This document shows positions 11,591 to 21,212 of a stretch of 64,000 bases of DNA, in pieces (the stretch's first letter is position 1; each line of letters starts with the position of its first letter). Source of the stretch: Endocalyx cinctus (taxonomy: Eukaryota; Ascomycota; Sordariomycetes; Amphisphaeriales; Apiosporaceae); the NCBI GenBank assembly GCA_001600455.1, contig BCKC01000006.1, positions 3,576,114-3,640,113 on the forward strand, written 5' to 3'. The notes beneath the pieces are model-generated. The model worked only from the letters and a program-made list of their open reading frames with translations, ran no database searches and was not told the DNA's origin. The translations under genes were made by a program, and so were the position numbers.

Positions 11591-11842
11591 TCATATGTTG
11601 TCTATCGTGAAGATATCGGCCCCTCAAGTTCACAGATACAAGGAAGAGCACCAAGCGCAATACCAAGAGCTGAGAATGATAATCCATTATTAGAGTATTT
11701 TTAATTAAGGGGATGAAAATAGTAAGCTTCTCGAGGGCAAATGCTCGGTATATCGAACAACGTAGGGTGAACTTTGGTAGAGATCTTGTTTAGATTGAAT
11801 ACCAAGCTTTGCGAGCCTCAACAAAACCACCGAAAGCCTTAC

Positions 11843-11884
11843 AGGCAGGCAGGCAGGCAGGCAGGCAGGCGGGCAGGCGGGCAG
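11843..11884. repeat. (AGGC)n microsatellite
   Basis: About ten tetranucleotide units, the last ones varying to GGGC. Confidence 0.9.
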
Positions 11885-12878
11885 GATACTAGATGTAAGC
11901 TACGATGCCTGCCAGTTCGGGATGCTAAGAACGAAGTTGGTCTTGGAATTAGTCATCTCCAAGCGGCGCTGAAGACGTTTTAAGAGGAAAAGTAAGAAAA
12001 CCAAGACTTCCAAGACGACTTGGCAAAGGTTGGAAAGCTTCAAATAGTAACGAAGTAATCAATAAGCACAAGCTCCCCAGCATCTCATAACGGTCAATCT
12101 AGACCGAACGAAAGGGCGCTATAATGATGATGATGGAATAGCGTCAGAGATATTAGATGCAGTGTATTCTGTATAATTGTACGCATACAGACGTGGTAGG
12201 CCTATTCATTTCAAAGTAACGTCGCTTAAGTCCATCGGACTGGCTTGGCCGGCGCGTTATATCACTTCGGGAAAGTTGAGATAGACATAGAGATGCGTAT
12301 AAAGTCATTTATCCACCGTGGTAGTCGCCATGTGATCCAACGATGGTATATTTGGTAAATACTAAAGCACTGCTCGGGGCGTCTTATCATATTGGCGTTT
12401 GAATGGTGATATAGACGATGCTTACTCTCTCGATCAGTTACGATGAATCAAGGCTCAAGATAGAAATTGGAAAGGGTAAACAAGCCTTGGGACTACGATC
12501 ACAAACCGGTAGCGCTGATGCTTTAGATTACAAAACAGCCGTCGAGATAGAAGACAAAAGCGATTGATTGATCGATTGATTGATTGTTCGAAGAACTTCT
12601 TGGCTGGTTAGATTAGGGAAGAAGATGAAGAGCTGAAAAAGCTCAAAAGAGAGCCGGAAATAGATTCTCGGTTTAGTGCAGATCGAACTTCTAAAAATAA
12701 GACAAATTTTACATGCATTAGAAGGGGGCTGGAGAATTGTAGGTACACTAGTAGCGATTGAATGTACCTAGCCGCCTACCTAAGCACATAGGCTATACTC
12801 CGTACTCAGTATACTTGCAGGTAATACAGCAGACAAAAACACCTACGTCTACTAGGTTAAGTACCTACTTAGGTACTT

Positions 12879-12946
12879 AAGTAGGTACTTACTTGCCAAG
12901 TAGGTACTTACTTGCCAAGTAGGTACTTACTTGCCAAGTAGGTATG
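12879..12946. repeat. 19-bp tandem repeat, about 3.6 copies
   Basis: The unit AAGTAGGTACTTACTTGCC is repeated exactly at 12,879, 12,898 and 12,917, followed by a partial copy at 12,936. Each unit contains the near-palindrome AAGTAGGTACTTACTT. Related words (CCTACTTAGGTACTTAAGT) continue just upstream at about 12,864. Confidence 0.92.
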
Positions 12947-13144
12947 TATTATCGCCTATGGGGAGAAATAGCACTAAGCATCCCTGAAATATAGGTACCT
13001 AGGTAGTAGACCTACAGAAGAGCTCAGTCCTACGTAAGGATACAATAAACCTTCCAAGGTTATCTTTTTACCTTTTAATCAAGCTGTTATCCATGGATAT
13101 TTCTCCTACGAGGTTCCGAGAACCGCCAACTTCTCTTATGAAAC

Positions 13145-13165
13145 TATATATATATATATATATAT
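13145..13165. repeat. (TA)n microsatellite
   Basis: Pure TA dinucleotide run of about ten units in AT-rich intergenic sequence. Confidence 0.9.
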
Positions 13166-14767
13166 TTGGTATACTGGTAAAGCTATCAGCTATGGATATT
13201 CCAGCTGACGAACTATCAACATTACAGAAACAAGTAGAAAAAGTTTATTATCACATCCGTTAAACCGTCCATTAAAGAGTCGGCATGCCCCTACAATCCT
13301 CGTTCGTCCAAGTTAGTCATTTCATTTAGCCCTCCCTTTTCCGATCGGAATCATTTCAGCATAGCAGCTTATATGTTTGCAAATAATCTCGTTAGTCGCT
13401 AAACCTTACTTTCCTGCACCAATCCCACTCATCACGAATCCGGATTCCAATCGTATCGTGGTCTTCTAGTTCAACCGAAAGCCAACGGAGTGAATTATTG
13501 CCGGTCAATAACGAAAGCAAATTCGGGTTTAGCCACGTTGCCACGAAAGCCCCGCCGCAACAAGCTAGATGATTGGTCAACAGAACCAGCGAGCCGCCTT
13601 CCCCTGGTTATTATGATATTTTGGTTCTCCTGGAATATCTATGGAGAGTCGGACAATTTCAAGCTCCGATACGAAGGCCTACGAGACAGCTATTTGGTGC
13701 GATCGACCGGAAATTTGATAATTAAGTGAGTTACTGTTTTCCAGTTACGGGCTCTTTATATACGGCTGATGAAAAAGGAAAGTCTCGTTATCGATAAGCA
13801 CGTATATGTAGAACCTACGATCCGAACAATTCGAGGTAAAAGTCATTCACCGTAGCTACTGAATTAAATACTTGTAACTATTAAAGAGGAACCCGGGCAG
13901 CCCCAGGATCGCGCTAGATAAGTACAACGAAGAAACTACACAGTACATAAGACGCTACGTAGTATATCTTGCGGAGGTGGGTCCTTATAACCTGTCTCCT
14001 TATATCCATGGATGTAGTGTACGGGAGTACTCGACGCTTTGTTGATTTTGCTACCACCCACCCAGCCACCCTGTATGTATATGCGAGTTGAACGAAAACA
14101 AGCACTGGTTTACATACTTGTTTTTGTAATTAATTTGGTAACATAGGTATTATCCATAGTAGTCCTCGTATTGATTAAGTGTAAACTATTTTTCGATGCT
14201 GCTTTCCAATCTGTCTAATAAAAATTATGACGAAGTACCCCGGGGCCATGTTCAAAGATAAAGCTAATAGGCCTAATACGCCTAATACCTAGGTGGGTCA
14301 GAAAGTATGAACTATCGGGAATTAAACAGGTACCTAATTAACTGGATTGGCTGGCCATAACAACTTCAAAAGAAAAAAAAAAAAAGGGGGAAAATAAAAC
14401 CCGTAACAATTTCTAACACTGCTACTATGCCTTGTTATACATCATCTTTCCAGTCCTCGCAAATTTTTCCCCATCTTCAATGTTCAAGCAGCGTGAGTGT
14501 GATATCAAACATAACATCAAACATGATAGATAACGTTAACGCTTAACGCCAATCATCCACTTCTTCTTTGCTCCACAGATTGCTGAACCCCAGCCAACGC
14601 CAGACAGAAGTTCACTAACCCCGGCCTTGTTTAGTAGCCCCACTTACGCTCGTTCCAACCGTTATCTGCTTCTCGGCAGCTCGTCACCCAGTTCCCGCGC
14701 AGCTTCATTCATTAACATCTCTAAGGTATGGCCGCGCCTTTATCCCATCTTCACTACACTACCAAAT

Positions 14768-16405
14768 ATGCTGCAAACGACAAACGTCACGAGATATGCA
14801 AGACTACGCACCAAGACGGGGTGTTTTACCTGTGATTTGCATTCCCTCCCTCCGCTCTACCGGCATCTACTAACCGAGACGTAGGCAGGAGACGGAGGAT
14901 CAAGTGCGGCGAGGAAAGGCCGCGCTGCAAGAATTGCTCTAATATCGGTCATGACTGTGCCTGGCCCACGCCGCATGATCTCCGTGATCGACGAAACTTC
15001 CCAAAAACAGGTCAAAATGTTGATCCGTCGTCAAATTCCCTCGCCCTCGTCTCGCCTGCGCGTGAGACCGGGACGGACGAGCGTAGGCTCGATATCGGCT
15101 TCAGCTGGAGACTAGACGGCGCCGGAATCGAGTGCGAGAGCGATGTTGAGCTTATCTACCATTTTCTCAATACTTTCATATCTGTCCTTGTGCTACCGAC
15201 GTGGAACAGGAAGCACCTTTTAGAGTATCAGTCTGAACTGATTCCCATGATGATGCGCTCCCGAGGCGTTAAGTACGCCGTCCTAGCCTCGTGCGCGGCC
15301 AACAAATACACCCTTTCTAGTAACAATCGATACGAAAAGCTTGCCCTCGTCTACTATTCCCGGGCTGTGTGGCACGCGAACCAAGAGATAAAAGAACTGC
15401 CCACCTCCCAACAAGCTCCCACCGACACGCTGGTAACCACGGTGGTTTACCTATATTTACATGATGTTGGTAGTTCTTCGAAACTCGCCCACCCTCTGAT
15501 TACCCCCTTGCTAATATATGATTTGATAGTTATGGGGACTGGATACCTCGGTCGACCCACGGAGACACGTCACCGGCGCGGTAAAGATGCTTAACATGAA
15601 GTATGATTACGCACCTTCTCAGGCTTCGTCACGACGTACGTTCGACATCTTTACTTCTGAAAGCATACTGTATCAGGCCTTCTTGTTGGCTATTAGGAGA
15701 CCCTTCGCCCCTAATTTTTCCATCGACGCGCAATTCTTGGTTCGCATACAGCATATGCTCGACTCCCGGATTAACACGCACGGCTCATCTCCCGATTCCA
15801 GTCCTATTCTAGGAGCGACTCAATTGCTATACCGCTTGATTTTGGATATCATCAACCTTAATGCGAGGCGGGAAAGCCGAGAGCGCGATGACGCGCCACG
15901 TTTGAGGGCGGAAATGGCACGATGGGAAGCTAAAGTTCTTAATGAATATACCCAAGATAACTTTTCATTGGAAGATGCAGGCTTCTATAAGAGCACTTTA
16001 TCCCTGTATATCCTCGCAGCTTCGCTTCTCCTCGACTGGACGCTCGAGTCCTCCAGATCTAATACGCCCGTCGAACCCGTGGGATTCTTGAACGGATCTC
16101 TACCAACGAAGAGAGATGTAGATAAGACCTCCCACAGATGGCAGATTTCTTGTGCCTTTTCCATATTACGTCGACCGGGGGCTTGTGAAACTTGGGCCCG
16201 ATGCTACTTAGGAACTTGGCCGATGCTAATATTTGGCTATGCCGTTGGCGATGACGGAGATATCATGCTAATAAGACATATGCTTTCTTATACAAGACAT
16301 CTCATGGGCTACGGGGAAAACCAACGAATCTTGTGCGAATTAGAGGCTGTCTGGAGTGCTAGAGGTAATGGCTCTCATAATCCGATGGACGATCCCATAA
16401 CTTAA
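14768..16405 (+). CDS. Zn2Cys6 transcription factor (506 aa)
   Basis: Exons join(14768..14831, 14885..15465, 15530..16405). The first 53-nt intron splits the zinc cluster. Spliced, it reads GCFTCRRRRIKCGEERPRC followed by KNC and a final Cys, a complete Cx2Cx6Cx5Cx2Cx6C Zn2Cys6 cluster preceded by a basic RTKTG, typical of fungal regulators. The second intron (15,466-15,529) joins YLYLHD to LWGLDTSVDPRRH, continuing the C-terminal fungal-specific factor region. ATG 14,768 is the first in-frame start upstream of the zinc cluster. It is a nuclear DNA-binding regulator. It converges on the MFS gene at 16.9-18.6 kb, a common regulator/transporter pairing, but no shared target can be shown. Confidence 0.88.
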
Positions 16406-16917
16406 TTTTTCATCGAGAAAAAAAAAAAAATTACAACTGAACCTCTATAGTAAAGCATGATACAAAAGACCAAAACAAATGTTTACCTTTTTTTTTCTTG
16501 CCTTGATCCATAAAGCCTGATCACGGTTTGATATTATTTTCATGCATCCGCAGGTCCATGCATCAAAGGGATCTGCCCACATTTAAGCTTGAAGAGCTAA
16601 CTCGTTATAATATTATTGTTTAAGCATACCTAGGTATTGGTATTCGATATGAATTCAAGTTCTAGTATCCCTCTTTACCGCAGTCAATTTGTTACGCGAT
16701 ATAGAACTTTAGGATATTACTATATATGAAATTTTGATGGGAGGACTCTTGAAGTTATAATGACTACCGGTAAAGCTCATGTTGGGTGACTTATTAAGCA
16801 TACAGTGGAATAAAAATACATTCTACGAAAAAAAAAGCCCAAATATCGTACTTGGACGTGAAAAATTGAACGCCTAGGAATTGCCGGAAGGCATTATGTC
16901 TGTGCGAAACCCGTCTT
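16406..16917. other. Intergenic spacer between convergent regulator and transporter
   Basis: 512 AT-rich bases with homopolymer runs (A at 16,417-16,429, T at about 16,490). Both flanking genes end here; no gene seen. Confidence 0.6.
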
Positions 16918-18561
16918 TTAGTGTGACGGGTTGGTAATCCCCTTCTGAGCTAAATGCCAGTAACGTGGAGCGCTACGACGTCGAAGTGACTTGCCTTTCC
17001 AGATCATGAGCAGAAATGTGCTGGTACATGCAAGGGACAAGAAACCTGCCAGGATGAAACAATTCTGAAGGCCCATATTCGTGTACCACGGCGTAATCCC
17101 GTATGAGATCGCAAATCCGAGGGTGTTTCGAATAATGATGATAGAAGTTGTTGACATACCGCTGATGTCTTTGAAACAGTCGACATTATATGATAGCGCG
17201 ATGGACCCGCCGGTAACGCAGCTAAACGTGAGGATGCCAAGACCAATCGCTAGGCCTGGCCAGCTGATATTGTGCTGCGCACCAACACCCCAAATGATAA
17301 GGCCGGCGCACGAGAGGATCCCAGATAGCGCCAAAGGCCATAATCGTTGTTCCGGCTCTCGGATGCCTCCGTTACGACGAGCAAGCTTTAGCGTGAACCG
17401 GTCGGCAATCACTCCCGACCATACGCATCCCACAGCAGCCCCGATAAGAGGTCCGAGGTATATGAGCCCTACTTGGCTAGTTGACCAGTTGTAAGGAGCT
17501 ACACTCAAAACCGGAGAAGTCGTCGCGTTCAGCACGTTATACCACGAGAGGTTAATACCGTAGATGAACCCTGCCCAAGCAATAGTCGGAAACTGAACGA
17601 TGATCGGAAGCGGTAGTAGCATAGATTGGAGCATCCTTAGGGTCGATGGGCGACCTTTCATGTCCGAGAAGGGGTAAAGCTTTTGAAGATAGGTACGTTG
17701 TTTTGGAAACATCGCGCCAGCGGTCATCGACGATTCGCTCTGGTCATGGCTTTCAACTTTCTTCAGCGCGCCGGCCGAGGAGATAGTTCCGGGTTCGTTC
17801 TTCTGTCCGGAGACAGCTTCGTCCTCGAGGCCCTCCAGAGTTGATCGGAAATACATTGTCTCTTCCATGAAAAAGAAGACGATAATGAACCCAACTGCCG
17901 CGATAATAGCGCCAAAGTGCATGGTCCATCGCCAACCATACGCTTCCGCGAAGAAACCCGCCACGATCGGAGCTAAAAAGTTGGAGCCGAACAAAGCGAA
18001 GACGTAGAGGCTCATCCACGCTCCTCTCTCGTGCGCAAAGAAGATATCCGGAATGCTTACTTCGGGCAACGCTTCGATCGTACTCGTAAACAGTCCGATA
18101 AGAATGCGGTGGGCATACCATTCCCCTTCGGTCCGAGAGTACGCCGTCCAGACCATAAGCGGGACCGTGAAGAGCAGAGAGAAGAGGTAGACGCCGCGGC
18201 GGCCGTACGTCAAAGCAAGAGGCTGCGTAATCAGACATCCCCATCCGAGGAAAAGGAACTGGAGACCCGTTCCTCGCACCAGCGCCGCCGTAGAGATTCC
18301 CGTGTCTTGCGTGATATCGGAGAGAACAGAATACTGTAAGGTCCCCGGCACTCCGGTACCGAGAGTATATACCAACACCATGGCGACGGCGACATACTTG
18401 CGCCGAGCACTCCAATTGAGAGGATCTTCGGGATCCGCGCTTGGCCGCGGCACAAGCTCTACAATACCATCTTTTCTCGATTCTGTTAGTTCGACAAGGT
18501 GTACGGTGCCCGGAACGACCTCGGGGTGTTGCTCGACAGAAGTCATGCTGACGCGGATCAA
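16918..18561 (-). CDS. MFS transporter (major facilitator superfamily), 547 aa
   Basis: Intronless membrane transporter. Residues about 40-540 contain the usual series of hydrophobic helices. The cytoplasmic loop motif is recognisable as ALTYGRRGVYLF (variant of GxxxDxxGRR), and FFFMEETMYF follows helix 6 before a hydrophilic central loop. NWSARRKY just before helix 1 is typical of fungal drug/HOL1-like H+ antiporters. A second in-frame ATG (MTSVEQH, 18,546) could be the true start. It faces the Zn2Cys6 gene tail to tail. Substrate unknown; export of small molecules is the common role of the family. Confidence 0.9.
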   Translation of the reverse strand: MIRVSMTSVEQHPEVVPGTVHLVELTESRKDGIVELVPRPSADPEDPLNWSARRKYVAVAMVLVYTLGTGVPGTLQYSVLSDITQDTGISTAALVRGTGLQFLFLGWGCLITQPLALTYGRRGVYLFSLLFTVPLMVWTAYSRTEGEWYAHRILIGLFTSTIEALPEVSIPDIFFAHERGAWMSLYVFALFGSNFLAPIVAGFFAEAYGWRWTMHFGAIIAAVGFIIVFFFMEETMYFRSTLEGLEDEAVSGQKNEPGTISSAGALKKVESHDQSESSMTAGAMFPKQRTYLQKLYPFSDMKGRPSTLRMLQSMLLPLPIIVQFPTIAWAGFIYGINLSWYNVLNATTSPVLSVAPYNWSTSQVGLIYLGPLIGAAVGCVWSGVIADRFTLKLARRNGGIREPEQRLWPLALSGILSCAGLIIWGVGAQHNISWPGLAIGLGILTFSCVTGGSIALSYNVDCFKDISGMSTTSIIIIRNTLGFAISYGITPWYTNMGLQNCFILAGFLSLACTSTFLLMIWKGKSLRRRSAPRYWHLAQKGITNPSH

Positions 18562-20046
18562 ACTCGTCAGCCTGGACCAGTGGGCGATGAACGATAAGTA
18601 AAATGAACTCTCTCAGTTCACGGAAGAAGTGATAATACGTCAATGGTTGGCGAAACAGATGATAATTATAAAGTCTTTCCGTAGTTTTTGAGAACGATGC
18701 TGCATTTTAATAGTTGTTTATGCTACTCAGCTAATTTCGTAGACCCCCTCCTTCCGAACCCAAACAGGCGATATCATTGATCAAAAAGGCTCTGATCTGC
18801 CAATCATAGCAATTTGCGAGAGAAATGGGGCGCGATAAGCATTTCTGGTGGGGCACAGTTATGTTGGTTATATCACAACATAAAAGACCCTAGATATTAT
18901 TATCGAGCCACATTTTATATTGTAGCCTTTATCAAGAGGTGTGGGGGGATGCATGGACCGGGGCTGGATAGGTATAATTGTAAATTGATGGTGCCAGATC
19001 GGTCGAAAAGGAGGTTAATTGTAGCCGGCCGATTAATGTATTCTTCGAGGTTCGATGCAGTAAATCGAATAGCATCGAAGTCATGCCAAATATGAGGAGT
19101 ACAAAATTAGGGACAAAGGGTAAGCTTGGCCACGGCGCATTAAGAGAACTATGATGATGACCTTGGCTGTCAAAGCTGGTATAAGTACAGCATTTAGAAC
19201 TCGCCTAGGTAGACGATTTCTGCGCGAATGACGGTGCCGCTATCCCCTCCCTGCGCAACACAGCTATCGCGATGGCTAATGTCTAAACAGTTGTCAATGC
19301 TCAATTTAATATTCAGGAATTGAGTTACTTTGCAGATCCAACGAATAGCTCTCTCGGTAACTAATATCTTAACGTAGAACTTAAGTTAAGCTGAAGTATC
19401 TTGCAGAAGTCCTCTTTGATGGATTCCATTTCAAATCAAAACAGTTATGAATTGAATGGTATAATGATGGAGCTAAGAATCAATAGAGTACCCCAAATTC
19501 TTTCCTCGCATCATCCCCTTTGTAATTCGTTTGATACTATCTAAGGCACCCTCCTAGATAAACAGAAATGGGATGTTCTCTTATCTGCTTCTTTGCAAAC
19601 AACTACTCTGCAGTCTTCCTTCGAATAACCACCCCCGGGAAGGGTTCCAAATCGGCGTCCTATGGCAGAGTAGCATGGCTCCGCGCGACGGACGGTCGTT
19701 ACGGAATCTAGAGCATAGCGGAGGTTGTTTTTGGTGTGCACTCGGATTGCGTCCGCACATTCAGGCGAAGTGAGTGTAGTCGAAGACGGTAATCTCTCCA
19801 AAGCTCTTGGCTAAGTAAAAATGGAGCGGAGACGACGTGGAAAACAGGGATGAAGCCGGAAAGGCGAAGTAGCTGAAGGGCTGCTGTGCAGTTAGCCGTA
19901 GAGCCGACCGACAAGAGCGCGGGTATGGGATGAGGACTTTGGACTGGTCGACCTGGACTTCCCAGAAATCTAAGACTGTAGAAGAGGGCCAGTCCTGACG
20001 TTAATTAAAGCGGTGATAATTATTGGTGCCTGCTCATATCGTCAAT
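18562..20046. other. Intergenic region upstream of MFS gene
   Basis: About 1.5 kb including the MFS promoter. Only short frames; no conserved protein motif recognised on either strand. Confidence 0.5.
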
Positions 20047-20592
20047 CTGGAGGTATCCGGAGCACGTTGGTACCTGAAACACAGACCTAAGTGGTAAACG
20101 CACCTACGGGTTGAACGAAGGGACCCATCCCCACGACCGCAGATCAGGTCCCGGATTCGATACTTTTCCCACTTGGCTCTGGGCCGATGACATTCATTTT
20201 ACCGGCAAAGTCGCAGTCAGAAATTGCACCGGGAGTAACGTGGGATCCAACTATCTAAGTATGGGCGGGATAGGCCGAAATAGTGTGAGGAAATAGGGTA
20301 CGTTGGAGTGCAGGGTCGCGCAGTTACGTAGCCAGAGCTGAGTAGCAGGGTAGCAGTGTAAATCTAGGAGCCTAATAAATAATTTTATTCATTCTTGACC
20401 TCCTTTATCCCTCATGAGAGGCGGAAGCCTCTCCTTATACAGATCTATCTTGCGTAGGCTACCCTCCGGGTAGCCGTAGCCACGCTTCTAACTAAATTCC
20501 TCACCTTATATCCCTGAAAACAGAGTCATCGAGCTTGATAAAGACGCAAATAATGTTCCCGTGCTTTAGTCCCAAGCACTGGAGGTATCCGG
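20047..20592 (+). mobile_element. Candidate SINE-like insertion with 14-bp target-site duplication
   Basis: The 14-mer CTGGAGGTATCCGG occurs exactly at 20,047-20,060 and 20,579-20,592, enclosing 518 bp. Just inside the left copy is a tRNA-like A box (GACCTAAGTGGTAAACGC, about 20,084-20,101), and about 50 bp further a degenerate B box (GTCCCGGATTCGATAC, about 20,148-20,163), the layout of a tRNA-derived, RNA-polymerase-III-driven SINE. Towards the right end are two strong hairpins (20,416-20,433 and 20,457-20,475). There is no A-rich tail and no second copy in the window, so the class remains a hypothesis; the direct repeat itself is fact. Confidence 0.4.
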
Positions 20593-21212
20593 TGACCCAC
20601 CTAACGCGGTCAACACACTGAGAGTATTAGGTAATGTCGGTTCCACTTGAAACGGTGTTGTGCAGAGCATCTCGATACTCCTCCGTTCATGTTCAACATA
20701 TATTTGGGATTAGCTAATAGAATAGGTAGGGAGATCTCCTTTTACCTGACAATTCGGTATACTAGTCGACTTGGTAGATGCTTTCCGAGGCAATTCACGA
20801 TGCTGGGTATCGTGGGGTGCGCTCTCATGATCGGAGAATGGTAATGGTATACAGGCCTCTATATAGTAAGAATACTAAAAGTGGTAGGTATACAAGCTTA
20901 GCTGATTGTCAAGCTGAAATAGATCAATAATAGTACCACTGTTTTACTAAATTGGGTAATGTACAATCTACGCCATATACGTAGGTATATAAGGTATTTA
21001 CTTCGTCACATTAGAATCATAATTAAATAGATTGATATACACTCTTTTATTATTAATTAACATATTCCTTATCGGCCGCACTTGTCGTCAATACTAATTG
21101 CCATACTAACTGGGCAGAAGTAATCATCATAAGTGTCTTCTAACGAAAGCCCCTCTTTGAGAGGCAGCGCGGCAGCCGATCCACTTGTCTCGCGTCACCT
21201 CAAAGCTATTAG
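20593..21212. other. Intergenic, AT-rich
   Basis: About 620 bases before the 3' end of the C2H2/Zn2Cys6 regulator. No gene recognised. Confidence 0.5.

Larger units (their letters stand above)
11591..14767. other. Gene-poor region with simple and tandem repeats
   Basis: About 3.2 kb with only short frames. It holds an AGGC microsatellite (11,843-11,884), a GATT microsatellite (about 12,561-12,585), a 19-bp tandem repeat (12,879-12,946) and a TA microsatellite (13,145-13,165). No gene or transposon frame could be supported. Confidence 0.55.

Noticed and set aside
20080..20170. Functional tRNA gene
   Set aside because: A and B box-like words are present but the T-arm and acceptor stems do not pair, so at most a tRNA-derived promoter.
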